From Niabella drilacis (GTDB lineage: Bacteria; Bacteroidota; Bacteroidia; Chitinophagales; Chitinophagaceae): a stretch of 64,000 nucleotides of DNA. How positions within the stretch are numbered: position 1 is the first letter of the stretch; each line of letters opens with the position of its first letter. Both the position numbers and the translations under genes were made by a program. Shown one piece after another: positions 1-8,316 of this stretch. The DNA lies in the NCBI RefSeq assembly GCF_900101395.1, contig NZ_FMZO01000003.1:186001-250000 (forward strand), in the 5' to 3' direction. The notes beneath the pieces are model-generated. The model worked only from the letters and a program-made list of their open reading frames with translations. It ran no database searches and was not told the origin of the DNA.

Positions 1-179
1 CTCCGGCTCTCATCAATAAGACCCGCCCTATGGCTCCTGGTTAGCGACTCGGAAACCTCCGAAATGCTTAAGAACAGGGATAATGCCAGATCTCTGTACC
101 GCCATTGGGCCTGGTCGAGCGATCGTATTTTTAATAAGACAACAATGTCCTGTGGACGCATGCCATTGTGTGACTTCAT
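1..179 (-). CDS. Partial HTH/MarR-like regulator (N-terminal 59 residues)
   Basis: An open frame runs from ATG at 179 off the left edge of the window. Its first residues are MKSHNGMRPQDIVVLLKI, and further on it carries a helix-turn-helix-like stretch (LFLSISEVSESLTRS). This looks like a winged-helix DNA-binding protein found in many Bacteroidota, but only the N-terminus is present, so the family call is inference. An in-frame ATG also exists at 197 (adding MQLLCI). I prefer 179, because the upstream start would lie 4 bp from a perfect 28-bp palindrome (202-229) and leave no room for a ribosome site. The palindrome may be this gene's operator. Confidence 0.55.
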   Translation of the reverse strand, partial: MKSHNGMRPQDIVVLLKIRSLDQAQWRYRDLALSLFLSISEVSESLTRSHRAGLIDESR

Positions 180-201
180 GATGCAAAGTAACTGCATTTA
201 C

Positions 202-229
202 TTGTTCGCTGTTTGCAAACAGCGAACAA
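202..229. promoter_or_regulatory. Perfect 28-bp palindrome, putative operator
   Basis: The left half-site TTGTTCGCTGTTTG is followed directly by its exact reverse complement, with no spacer. It sits 22 bp upstream of the start of the truncated HTH gene and before an AT-rich stretch (230-300). The core GTTCGC...GCGAAC arms look like a dimeric regulator site; autoregulation by the adjacent HTH protein is inferred. There is no T-run to make it a terminator. Confidence 0.6.
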
Positions 230-457
230 AAGTCATAAAATAATAAAAATAACTTATTTATAGTATATAAAAATAAATAATATTAATTAATATACCTGCC
301 TAATCACAATAATTAGCCCATGTAAAATTACGCTTACGGAGCATAGGAAAACGGGATTATTTGTTTGATCATTAGGATGCATTTGTTCTGTTTGCCCTGT
401 GTTTGGTCCCGGTTTTAAGAAGGGAATCCTTATTTTTAAACAATGAAAACCTAACTC

Positions 458-1150
458 ATGAAATTATTCTTTTCGCTCGCTTGCTTCTTATTGGTGTTAT
501 TTACTGCCTGTAAAAAAGATGATGCTGTTACCGTTAAGATCACCGGGCCCAATCACAATGCGGAACCGCTTACTGTAAGAGTTGTTTATGTAGTGCCATC
601 GGATAAAGCATTAAATGCAGACTATGTAAAAGCCGTTCTGCATTGTGCTGCCGATCTGAAAAACTGGTATGCGGGCAAGTTGAATAACGGCAAAACCTTC
701 CGGTTAAATACACAGGAGGTGGAAACCCTGAAGAGCAGCCACCCGGCCGGCTGGTTTGATCAGCAGAACAGCGGCAGTGGTGATAACCGCGATTTTTATT
801 TTTACACCAATGCAAAAAATGATGTAAAAGCATTATTGGGTGCTTCCTACGATGAAAATAAATACACCTATTTTGTTTATGTGGACGCACAGGGCAAAAC
901 AGGTGCCGGAGCCCTCCGTTTTACAGCTATGCCGGAAAACGACCTTTTGGGACTGACGGGTAAAATGAAAGAGCCGGTTTCCCGGTGGATCGGCGGGGCC
1001 GGTCATGAGCTGGGACACGCGCTGGGGCTTCCGCATCCCGCCAGCCAGGATCCAAATGCGTTAATGTGGACGGGATATACCATTTACCCCAATTGTATAT
1101 TGCCGGCCAGCGATATACAGCTACTAAACGGAAACCCGTTTATACGTTAA
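458..1150 (+). CDS. Putative zinc-dependent metzincin-type lipoprotein protease
   Basis: The 230-residue product begins with a lipoprotein signal peptide (lipobox FTAC at about residue 18, followed by KKDD), so it is probably anchored in a membrane facing the periplasm or surface. Near the C-terminus (about residues 184-194) it has HELGHALGLPH, the HExxHxxGxxH zinc-binding signature of metzincins, in the usual context for a zinc endopeptidase. The remainder does not match a family I can name. A tiny open frame of three codons (ATG AAA ACC stop) lies just upstream at about 443. The gene stands alone, with an ATPase-like remnant convergent downstream. Substrate unknown; the protease call rests on the single motif and signal peptide. 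Confidence 0.75.
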   Translation: MKLFFSLACFLLVLFTACKKDDAVTVKITGPNHNAEPLTVRVVYVVPSDKALNADYVKAVLHCAADLKNWYAGKLNNGKTFRLNTQEVETLKSSHPAGWFDQQNSGSGDNRDFYFYTNAKNDVKALLGASYDENKYTYFVYVDAQGKTGAGALRFTAMPENDLLGLTGKMKEPVSRWIGGAGHELGHALGLPHPASQDPNALMWTGYTIYPNCILPASDIQLLNGNPFIR

Positions 1151-1168
1151 GGATCCCGGACGTTTCTG

Positions 1169-1342
1169 TCAGCGTGCTAACAATTCGTTCATTAACCGTG
1201 GTAGTGGTATTGCCATTACGTCCCGGCCTAATGGAAACTGATCCCTGCCGGCATAAACTACAAACCGTTTATCCGCTTGAATATCATCACAGGCAATATA
1301 AAAACCTTTGGATAGTTTGGGTACGGAGTTGCGCTTGATCAT
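1169..1342 (-). pseudogene. Remnant of an ATPase/DUF4143-like C-terminus
   Basis: A 57-codon open frame on the minus strand reads MIKRNSVPKLSKGFYIACDD, and further on RFVVYAG and PLPRLMNELLAR. The residue composition is protein-like, and the pattern (KGFY, KRFVVYAG, final IPLPRLM) resembles the C-terminal tail of Bacteroidota AAA ATPases with a DUF4143 domain. The rest of such a gene (normally about 380 residues) is absent: upstream the frame runs into AT-rich sequence without any domain. I infer a 5'-deleted relic. A small intact orphan gene is the alternative. Confidence 0.45.
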
Positions 1343-1381
1343 CCTTGTAAATTTAACATGAAATATTAAATTTACAAGGAT
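1341..1381. repeat. 16-bp perfect inverted repeat between convergent genes
   Basis: Arm ATCCTTGTAAATTTAA (1341-1356) is exactly complementary to 1366-1381, separated by a 9-nt loop. It lies between the convergent metzincin gene and the MMPL fusion gene and overlaps the start of the ATPase-like remnant. The arms are AT-rich and no clean T-run follows, so a bidirectional terminator is possible but not certain; a remnant of an element end or a regulator site are alternatives. Confidence 0.55.
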
Positions 1382-1442
1382 AAATATAATTGAATTGAAA
1401 CGATTTTTATTATTTTATTGATTAGCAATTAATTGTATTTTT

Positions 1443-4400
1443 TTATTTCCGCAACACCCAGATCACATTCGATGTATACTTCGTATGATCGACCCGTTCA
1501 AAAGAAAGCCCATGTTTATCTGCCAGATCTTTGATCATTTGCCCGGAAAGAAAATGCAGCCCGTTCACTGTTTTGTTAAAGGAGAATACTTTGGTAGAGA
1601 AAAACTCGGTCAGTCTGGTGCCTTTGTGTTTTTCCTTCAGATCCCTGTCCCCGTCGCGGATCACCAGGATACCACCCGGTAACAGGCTCTGAATGGCGTT
1701 TTCTATAACGGCTACCTGCTGCTCCGGTTGCAGGTAATGCAGCACATCACTGATCACGATGCCGTCATACTGCTCAAAAACAAAACGGCTGATGTCGGCA
1801 TGAATAAACTGCAGGTCATCCGTTTTGCTAAAGCAATGGCTGGCCGTTTCGATCTTATCCTCATCGTAATCCACGCCCGTAATCCTGCGTTTTTCCTGGC
1901 TGCTCCAGTATAAAATATAACACATAAACCCGTAACCGCAGCCCAGGTCCAGGATGCGCCCATCCGCGGGCATCAGTTCATGAAATTGCTGGTAATAGTT
2001 TTCCAGCCGCAGTTTTATTTTTAAATACCATTCCAGTACCGGGCCCTTATAGATGTAGTTAAAGAACAAATGTTCCTTAAAATATTTAGGCTGTTCCAGT
2101 TCTTTCGTCAGCTGGGTATGCTGCGCTTTAAAATAGTTGGAAACGGATTTGGTCCGTTCCTGGTAATTGACGCCCCAGCTTGTATCATCTGCCTTGATCC
2201 TTGGCAGGTATTGTGCGGTGATGGGGCCGTTCTTTAACAGGTAATCACCCTTGGTCATGGTATAACCCAGGCCATGCAACAGCACCGGCACAATATCCAG
2301 CTGCAGTTTTTCTGCCAGGTAAAAAGCGCCTTTATGAAAGCGTTTCATGGGCGGGCGGGTACTACGGGTCCCTTCGGGGAATACGACAATGGAGTAGCCT
2401 TTGTCGGTAAGCGTTTTCAACAATGGCACACTGTTCTCAATACCGTTGGCCACCGGGTAAAAATCGGCCATACGGATGGCCCAGCCAAATACCGGCGATT
2501 TCCATACCCACCGGTTGGTTAACAGGATCAGGCGGGGGTTGAGCATTGCCATTTTTAAGATATCCAGAAAAGACTGGTGGTTCGCGATCACTACTGCCGG
2601 TGTTTTAAAGGTTTCGCGCAGGGGATTGTTGATCTTTTTACGGAAATTGCCCATAATGTACAGTACCGACATGCAGAAGTTGGACAACAATACATGATAG
2701 CTGTATTTCCCTTTTTCCTTGTTAAAAGGGTTGAGCCGCACCAGGAAAAGGCCAACGATGGTCAGCAGCACACTGGTAGAAGCGAAATAAACAAAGGAAA
2801 AGGACGACCGGTGCCAGCTCCACAGGGTCCAGGGATGGAACTGTTTTTTTACCCGGCTTTTTATAAAAAGATGGAACAGGAAGGGAATTAAGATCTGTGA
2901 CATCAATACCACGCAAACAATGCCGGTTACGGATATAAAGGCAATGGACTGCAGGGCGGGATGTTTGGCAAATACCAGCACACCCAGCCCGGCAATAGTG
3001 GTGATGGCGGAGATCAGGATCGATGATTTATACGAGCCCAGTAATTTTCTGCCGGTCCTGTATTCTGATAGCAGCCCGTCCATCACAAACAAGCTGTAAT
3101 CATCACCCAGTCCAAAGATAAGGGTCGATACAATGATGTTTACGATATTGAATTTGATACCTGCCAATCCCATAATGCCCAGGATCCACACCCAGCTGAT
3201 GAACATGGGGATAAAGGCCATCAACATCAACTCCACCCGCCCGAAGGTTAGGAAGAGCACCACCGCCACGAGTATGGAAACGATCCAGGCAATGCGGTTA
3301 AAATCCTGGTTCACCATTTGTGTTAAACGGCTGGTCAGGTACTGGCGGTCCAGTATGGTAGCATCATTGCCGGCTTCGAGGCTGTCTACAACGGCTTGCC
3401 GGAACGCCTGGGGCACTTTGAGCACCGTAACCACAGAAGCGCGGCCGGGCGTTTCGGTAATATAATCGTCCAGGTAACTTTTACGGATACCCGAAAGCTG
3501 TGCAGGATCCAGGGTTTCAAAGGAGGTGGCAAGCAGCTGTTCAAAATGCTGAAAGGCACCGGGTTTAAAGCCCAGGGCGAATCCCTGGGTCTTAATGTCG
3601 GATAGCAGCTGCGCTTTTTTATCTGCTGTCCAGTAAACATTCCATCGGGCGATGCGTGCGCGTTGCAGGGAGTCAGACATAAAAAGGGATGATACGCCTC
3701 CCGCGCTGCTGATCTTTCCTTCGGCCCGGAATCTGTCAATGTCTGTTTGCAGGCGCTCGCTTTTTACCAGGGCTTCATCCAGGTTGCCGCCTTCGGTCAC
3801 CAGGTATACCGACTTTAGCGCGGCCCCGCTGATGGCATTCAGCTTTTGCTCTGCCTGTTTCAGCTCCTTCGACATATAATTCAGCTGCATCATGTCCGGC
3901 TCAAACTGTACCTTACCGGCGAAGAACGCAAATACTATGGTGAGCAGCATGATCAATCCCACCAGCCATTTGTTCGATTCCAGGCGAACGGATGCGATCC
4001 GGTCGATCCAGGAGTGTTTTTGTGCAGGGCCTGCTGCTGTACCACCAATAAAATGCGGTAAAAAAACAAGAGAGCACAATACTGCTCCGATCAGGCTTAG
4101 TCCGGCAAATAATCCCAGGTCTTTTAGCATATCCGAGGTGGCGAACTGCAGCGTCAGGAAGCCGGCAATGGTGGTAAAGCTGCCGATGGTGAGCGGGAAG
4201 GCAAGGTCTTTGATCACCTGGCGCATATCGCCGGTATGGCGGTAATGGTTGAACACGTGCAATGAATAGTTAACCACAATGCCCAGCACGATAGAGCCGG
4301 TCCCCAATGCAATAATGGAAATACTGCCTTTGATCAGCGCGATGAAGCCCAGCGCAAACGCTGCTCCATAGACCACGGGTACCAGGATCAGCACCGGGGC

Positions 4401-5279
4401 CCGTTTCTTCTTAAAATAGATGCTGATAAAAAATATCAGGAACAGGATGGTGATGCTCAGCGTTAACTGCGTATCCTTTTTTAGCTGTGCCGCGTTCCCT
4501 TCGGAAACCAGGGCGCCCCCAAAATAAAGGGTCCGGATCTGCGGGTGGTTTTTGCCGAGGGAATCAATGCCCCGGTTCAGTGCTTCAAACAACAGTTTGT
4601 TCCTGCCGGTATTGCCTGCGGTAAAATTGGGCGTAATGAACAGCAGGAGGGTCTTTTGATCTTTGGTAATGATATGACTATCGTACAATTCAAAATTATC
4701 ATCTACCTGCAGCTCCTGCAGTTTTTTTAAAGCGATAAAGGAAATGCCGCTGGGGTCCCTGCTGATGACCTCATTGATGGCAAAACTACCGGGACTGCTC
4801 AGTAATTTTATATCATTTTCAAGTGTGGTCTTTAAAACCGCAGGCTGGATAAGGGTGTCGATCTTCGCATAATCTTTTTCCGAAAGAAAAACGGGAAGAT
4901 GCTCCTGTATGGTCTGGAACAGTTCCAGGGTAAAATCGTCTTCGATCCGGTAACGGATGTTTTTTATATAAGGCGCCGCAGATTGTTCCAGGGCCGCACC
5001 CAATGCATCGCCATAGGCCACCAGGCTGTCGGGGGCTGTTTGTGTGGTGTCCTTTAAAGACACCATCACCGCCAGCTTGTCGGCAAATTTTGAATTGCCA
5101 AAGACCTCGGCAACCTTTTCTGTTTTTTGATCCTTTGGAATGATGGCGTATACGTCTTCAACAAATCTTATCCGGCCGGCCAATAGCAGGAACAAACCAA
5201 GCGTACCTGCGAAAAGGAGATACAGCAGCGGTTTGCGTGTAAGAAAATACTGGTATATCGTAAGAAAGACTTTCTGCAT
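1443..5279 (-). CDS. Trifunctional MMPL transporter / lysophospholipid acyltransferase / SAM methyltransferase
   Basis: This 1278-residue protein fuses three parts. Residues about 1-830 form an MMPL/RND-type inner membrane exporter: one N-terminal membrane helix, a large extracytoplasmic domain and a helix cluster, repeated twice (clusters near 265-420 and 690-830). Residues about 880-1060 are a PlsC-type acyltransferase with NHQSFLD (HX4D, near 899) and FPEGTRS (near 970). Residues about 1090-1278 are a class I methyltransferase with the SAM-binding motif ILDLGCGYGF near 1110. Such fusions occur in Bacteroidota flexirubin/aryl-polyene lipid clusters, where the product is thought to acylate and export the pigment lipid. 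The glycosyltransferase gene lies 62 bp upstream in the same direction. No ketosynthase, dialkylresorcinol or halogenase genes are in view, so the pathway is inferred. Confidence 0.88.
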   Translation of the reverse strand: MQKVFLTIYQYFLTRKPLLYLLFAGTLGLFLLLAGRIRFVEDVYAIIPKDQKTEKVAEVFGNSKFADKLAVMVSLKDTTQTAPDSLVAYGDALGAALEQSAAPYIKNIRYRIEDDFTLELFQTIQEHLPVFLSEKDYAKIDTLIQPAVLKTTLENDIKLLSSPGSFAINEVISRDPSGISFIALKKLQELQVDDNFELYDSHIITKDQKTLLLFITPNFTAGNTGRNKLLFEALNRGIDSLGKNHPQIRTLYFGGALVSEGNAAQLKKDTQLTLSITILFLIFFISIYFKKKRAPVLILVPVVYGAAFALGFIALIKGSISIIALGTGSIVLGIVVNYSLHVFNHYRHTGDMRQVIKDLAFPLTIGSFTTIAGFLTLQFATSDMLKDLGLFAGLSLIGAVLCSLVFLPHFIGGTAAGPAQKHSWIDRIASVRLESNKWLVGLIMLLTIVFAFFAGKVQFEPDMMQLNYMSKELKQAEQKLNAISGAALKSVYLVTEGGNLDEALVKSERLQTDIDRFRAEGKISSAGGVSSLFMSDSLQRARIARWNVYWTADKKAQLLSDIKTQGFALGFKPGAFQHFEQLLATSFETLDPAQLSGIRKSYLDDYITETPGRASVVTVLKVPQAFRQAVVDSLEAGNDATILDRQYLTSRLTQMVNQDFNRIAWIVSILVAVVLFLTFGRVELMLMAFIPMFISWVWILGIMGLAGIKFNIVNIIVSTLIFGLGDDYSLFVMDGLLSEYRTGRKLLGSYKSSILISAITTIAGLGVLVFAKHPALQSIAFISVTGIVCVVLMSQILIPFLFHLFIKSRVKKQFHPWTLWSWHRSSFSFVYFASTSVLLTIVGLFLVRLNPFNKEKGKYSYHVLLSNFCMSVLYIMGNFRKKINNPLRETFKTPAVVIANHQSFLDILKMAMLNPRLILLTNRWVWKSPVFGWAIRMADFYPVANGIENSVPLLKTLTDKGYSIVVFPEGTRSTRPPMKRFHKGAFYLAEKLQLDIVPVLLHGLGYTMTKGDYLLKNGPITAQYLPRIKADDTSWGVNYQERTKSVSNYFKAQHTQLTKELEQPKYFKEHLFFNYIYKGPVLEWYLKIKLRLENYYQQFHELMPADGRILDLGCGYGFMCYILYWSSQEKRRITGVDYDEDKIETASHCFSKTDDLQFIHADISRFVFEQYDGIVISDVLHYLQPEQQVAVIENAIQSLLPGGILVIRDGDRDLKEKHKGTRLTEFFSTKVFSFNKTVNGLHFLSGQMIKDLADKHGLSFERVDHTKYTSNVIWVLRK

Positions 5280-5289
5280 ATCTAGCCGG

Positions 5290-5297
5290 CAAAGATA
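5290..5297 (-). promoter_or_regulatory. -7 box (TATCTTTG) upstream of the MMPL fusion gene
   Basis: On the minus strand TATCTTTG matches the Bacteroidota TAnnTTTG -7 element and lies 10 bp from the ATG. No TTG is found 19-21 bp further upstream, so only half of the promoter is supported. If used, the mRNA would have almost no leader. Confidence 0.4.
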
Positions 5298-5341
5298 ACT
5301 GAAGAATGCGTGCCGGTTGCGGTTCCGGTGTTATGCGGCGT

Positions 5342-6544
5342 TCACCTTTTCTGTTTTAGGGGGATTTTCAGCAGTAAAAAAGTGAGCAGCCAGAAAAGAA
5401 TAGCTGCAACAATGGCCAGTGTAATGCTTCCGTACAGGTATTGTTCCAGGTTCTGACCCATATATTTTAAAGTGAGCTGTTTGCTGAATGAGATATCCAC
5501 TGCGCGGCTGCCCATCCAGGGTTTCCCCATTTTATAACTAAGGAAAATGATCAGGGGGATCATGGGGGGGATGCTGATATTGGCTGCCAGGATAAAAAGG
5601 GCCTTGTTCAGCCGCATCCAGTGCGCCGCGGGAATACCCACCAGCAGCTGGAATCCCCAGATGGGTACAATGCCCATAAAGGCTCCAAAAGCCATGGAAT
5701 TAGCCTTGGTAACCGTGGTTTCACCAGGATTCAGCAGGAGCCGCTTCAGCTCCTGCTGCCAGTTTTTTTTTGTAAACCGCCGGAAAAAATTGCGGGGCTT
5801 TATATATAAGAAGGTGATCAGTACCAATACCGTATTCAGTACGCTGATGCGGCTGAAATCTTTAAAAGGCCGGAAATGCGTGATGCGCTCTTCTTTTGGA
5901 GGATAATAAACGGTAATGGGAACGGAGGTTACCGGTACACCAGTCCAGGCCAGGCGCACGATCACCTCAATTTCCAGTTCGTATTTCCGGGTAAACAGCT
6001 GCATCCTGCTGATGGGCTCAAGGGGGTAAAGCCGGTAGCCTGTCTGGGTATCCGGGCAGTCGATCCCGGTTTCTACCCTGAACCAGAAATTGGAGAATTT
6101 ATGCCCGAAGCTGCTTTTGCCAGGCACATTGTCTGCAGTGGCCATGTTCCGGCTGCCCATGATCAATGCGGGTCCCCCGGTTTCCAGTGCATCGAGGAAG
6201 AGCGGCAGGTCTTTTGCAAAATGCTGCCCGTCCGAGTCGATGGTGATGGCATACCGGTAGCCCAGCTCCATGGCTTTTTTAAATCCGGTGCGCAGGGCCA
6301 TACCCTTTCCCTTATTGGGAGAATAGGCTGCCACCGTTACCTGCGGAAATTTTTCCAGGATCGCCGGTGTGGCATCTGTAGAGCCATCATTGATAACGAT
6401 CACCTGCCCGGTATAACGAAGCACATCAGTGATCACCTGTTCAATGCTGGCGGCATTATTATAAGTAGGGATCAGCACACATACACCCAGTATGGAAAAG
6501 CGCTCTGAAATATCAGCAGGTATAATTGAATGATCCAATTTCAC
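5342..6544 (-). CDS. Family 2 glycosyltransferase with C-terminal DUF2062 domain
   Basis: The 400-residue protein has an N-terminal GT-A fold typical of DPM1-like family 2 glycosyltransferases: LIPTYNNAASIEQV near residue 25, VINDGSTDATP near 50 and the metal-binding DSDGQH near 103. The C-terminal 130 residues are hydrophobic with several membrane segments and match DUF2062 (GAFMGIVPIWGFQ), so the enzyme is membrane bound. It precedes the MMPL/acyltransferase/methyltransferase fusion by 62 bp, and this pair recurs in flexirubin-type lipid clusters. A role in adding or transferring a sugar during lipid tailoring is inference. A TACTTTTG -7-like box sits 8 bp upstream of the start (6552-6559). 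Confidence 0.85.
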   Translation of the reverse strand: MKLDHSIIPADISERFSILGVCVLIPTYNNAASIEQVITDVLRYTGQVIVINDGSTDATPAILEKFPQVTVAAYSPNKGKGMALRTGFKKAMELGYRYAITIDSDGQHFAKDLPLFLDALETGGPALIMGSRNMATADNVPGKSSFGHKFSNFWFRVETGIDCPDTQTGYRLYPLEPISRMQLFTRKYELEIEVIVRLAWTGVPVTSVPITVYYPPKEERITHFRPFKDFSRISVLNTVLVLITFLYIKPRNFFRRFTKKNWQQELKRLLLNPGETTVTKANSMAFGAFMGIVPIWGFQLLVGIPAAHWMRLNKALFILAANISIPPMIPLIIFLSYKMGKPWMGSRAVDISFSKQLTLKYMGQNLEQYLYGSITLAIVAAILFWLLTFLLLKIPLKQKR

Positions 6545-6565
6545 GAAGGGGCAAAAGTAAAACTT

Positions 6566-7045
6566 CTATTGTATTTCGGTAGCTAATAAATTTTGGTAAT
6601 TGTATTTTTTATACGCGCTGATCATGTTTTTTTCCCGGGTTATTTCAAACAGTTCATTCTTTATCTCTATCCGCAGCCAGTATTCCGGCTCCGTATGTGA
6701 AAAAGAACTCAGCTTGAGCAGCACATCTGTATTTAGCCGGCGTTCTCCTGTCAGATATTTATGCAAGTTACTGTCCTGCATTTCAAACAGGTTCGCCAGC
6801 TTTTTTTGCGTGATTTCGAACACTGCCAGGTACATTTTTACAAAATCGAGGATCTTTATGTTTTTATCTGTACTTCTATCTTCAATATAATCCTCAATCT
6901 GGTATTGTATAGCTAGCAGTTCATTTTTCAGCCTTCTCTCTTTGCTTTGCCTTTCTGAATGTGAAAGAATAAAGTCCTTCAGCGCATTTGTTTTTTCCTT
7001 GTTCCAGACATGAGTCATTTCAATTTCGTTTCTTTCCTTGCTCAT
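6566..7045 (-). CDS. HTH (XRE/HigA-like) antitoxin-type regulator
   Basis: 159 residues. The centre has a helix-turn-helix of the HigA/XRE kind (ITQKKLANLFEMQDSNLHKY, then LTGERRLN), followed by LLKLSSFSHTEPEYWL, the usual 'promote expression by binding DNA' tail. The N-terminal 60 residues are charged and helical. The gene overlaps the 3' end of the upstream GNAT-like gene by 26 bp if ATG 7045 is used; an alternative ATG at 7018 is preceded by AAGGAAAG and would give a non-overlapping start. Overlap, order and the operator-like palindrome upstream of the pair (7586-7610) point to a toxin-antitoxin operon in which this is the antitoxin and repressor. That role is inferred. Confidence 0.7.
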   Translation of the reverse strand: MSKERNEIEMTHVWNKEKTNALKDFILSHSERQSKERRLKNELLAIQYQIEDYIEDRSTDKNIKILDFVKMYLAVFEITQKKLANLFEMQDSNLHKYLTGERRLNTDVLLKLSSFSHTEPEYWLRIEIKNELFEITREKNMISAYKKYNYQNLLATEIQ

Positions 7046-7577
7046 GATTTATATTTTTTAAGTATTTGTTTATGAGATGTTCCCCTGCCTCGGGAGAAAT
7101 TAACATGGTAGTATCACCAAACTTTACAGCTCCATATTTTTTGCAGTACACAGCCATAAGCTTTATTTCATCCTCTTTGTTCTCCTCGAATACATCAAAA
7201 GCCAGCCAGCCTTTATAAGCTCCGGCACCATGTATAAAACTAAGGCGACAGGCAAAAGCAATGAGGCATCCCGCTACCTGTTCGTAACGCTTATGGCGTC
7301 CTTTATTATGCGGCGCTATTTCTACGTAGGCCATGTAAGGCTCAATGGTATCTTTCATTTTAAAGCTAAGGCACCCTTCAATAATATCGGGCGTTTCCTC
7401 GCAGATCAGTACAAAAGTTTGTAATTTTTCCTTAAGTGTATTTTTTTTAAAATTAAACCGCCAGCCTTCATTTAATGAGGTCAAAGCGAGATGCGATGGC
7501 GATTCGATACGTGCATTTACCCATCTTTTATCTTCAATCCTGATAATGGAAACCCGCATAAGGTTTAATTGCCTCAA
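7020..7577 (-). CDS. GNAT-like protein, putative toxin of a toxin-antitoxin pair
   Basis: The 185-residue product has features of a GNAT acetyltransferase fold: paired strands near 80-90 (GCLSFKM, EPYMAYVEIAPHNKG), where the chain turns into the helix 'GRHKRYEQVAGCLIAFAC' in the position of the acetyl-CoA pyrophosphate loop, and a C-terminal beta strand (AVKFGDTTMLISPE). The classical Q/RxxGxG/A loop is degenerate (NKGRHKRYEQVAG). It is the first gene of a two-gene operon with an HTH protein, and a perfect inverted repeat lies 9 bp upstream. GNAT toxins paired with ribbon-helix-helix antitoxins are known; pairing with an XRE-type partner is less usual. Acetylation target unknown. An in-frame ATG at residue 7 is an alternative start. 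Confidence 0.55.
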   Translation of the reverse strand: MRQLNLMRVSIIRIEDKRWVNARIESPSHLALTSLNEGWRFNFKKNTLKEKLQTFVLICEETPDIIEGCLSFKMKDTIEPYMAYVEIAPHNKGRHKRYEQVAGCLIAFACRLSFIHGAGAYKGWLAFDVFEENKEDEIKLMAVYCKKYGAVKFGDTTMLISPEAGEHLINKYLKNINHEQGKKRN

Positions 7578-7585
7578 AGATACAA

Positions 7586-7610
7586 AAAATTATACAAATT
7601 GTATAATTTT
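7586..7610. promoter_or_regulatory. Operator-like inverted repeat before the GNAT/HTH operon
   Basis: Arms AAAATTATACAA (7586-7597) and its exact reverse complement (7599-7610) flank a single A. It lies 9 bp upstream of the first gene and overlaps the only AT-rich promoter-like sequence there, so an HTH protein bound here would block transcription. This is what an autoregulated toxin-antitoxin operator looks like; binding is inferred. Confidence 0.6.
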
Positions 7611-7687
7611 AAAAGATAAAATCAGGCGGCCGTACTGCCGGAGGGAGACGAACAGTCATAAATGGGAGCCGGTGCCAGGGACCGTGC

Positions 7688-8305
7688 TTACCGGCGGGGT
7701 CCAAAAGTGTACCGTACTGCCAGGGCGATATTCAGCAGCTCTACTTCACCATCAAATTGACGGTTGACGTTTAAAAACGCCGGCCGGTGGTCGAGGGTAA
7801 TGTTGACCGGGGCCTTCGGAGATTTGAAATCGAAACCGCCTACCGGCCCCAATCCCAGGGAAGCCTGCGTTTTGGCATTTTCAAACGTTTTTGTATAAGG
7901 ATCATTAGGTGGCGGAGCCGTACCCGGGTAATTGGGAAGATCATCTTTCAGGAACCGGACATGCCCCTCCGCTCCGATGATGAAACTGAGCCCTCCTTTC
8001 ATGGGAATGTGCAGCTGGTAGGAGAGGGCGCCGAAAAATGGCTGGTAAACCTGCACCCCCTCAAAGTTTTCCTGCTCATTTCTTAAGACATATTCTTCAT
8101 AGGAAATACCCGCGTTTAGTTCAATAGCCGAACGGGGCGAAAAAAACAGTTTGTAAGATCCCGAAAGAAAGTCATAGGCTTTTGTTCCCAGCACATTGGC
8201 CCTTACGCCTAAAGCCTGCCGGTAAGGGACCGTTCTTTTCGTGGTTTGAGCAATGGTCATGTTAGCAACGGCCAATAAGATAAAGAGGCATATTTGTTTT
8301 TGCAT
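7688..8305 (-). CDS. Outer membrane beta-barrel-type protein, paralogue 1
   Basis: 205 residues with a Sec signal peptide (MQKQICLFILLAVANMTIAQ) and alternating short strands rich in aromatic residues ending in RYTFGPRR, the type of C-terminal strand seen in small Bacteroidota outer membrane proteins. It shares its architecture with the two proteins at 9926-10447 and 10624-11139: an 'A-G-R' start after the signal, SYKFYxSxxxAIELxAGxxY, a GxxFxxGxxxY/F centre and an N-L-S-DxRP-L tail. No enzymatic motif was seen. Function unknown; a porin- or adhesin-like surface role is inference. The gene follows the small lipoprotein gene by 11 bp. Confidence 0.6.
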   Translation of the reverse strand: MQKQICLFILLAVANMTIAQTTKRTVPYRQALGVRANVLGTKAYDFLSGSYKLFFSPRSAIELNAGISYEEYVLRNEQENFEGVQVYQPFFGALSYQLHIPMKGGLSFIIGAEGHVRFLKDDLPNYPGTAPPPNDPYTKTFENAKTQASLGLGPVGGFDFKSPKAPVNITLDHRPAFLNVNRQFDGEVELLNIALAVRYTFGPRR

Positions 8306-8316
8306 AGCAGGTGTAT

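Noticed and set aside
1066-1338. Plus-strand 90-residue frame at the end of the metzincin gene
   Set aside because: It is antisense to the ATPase-like remnant, which has a better protein pattern.
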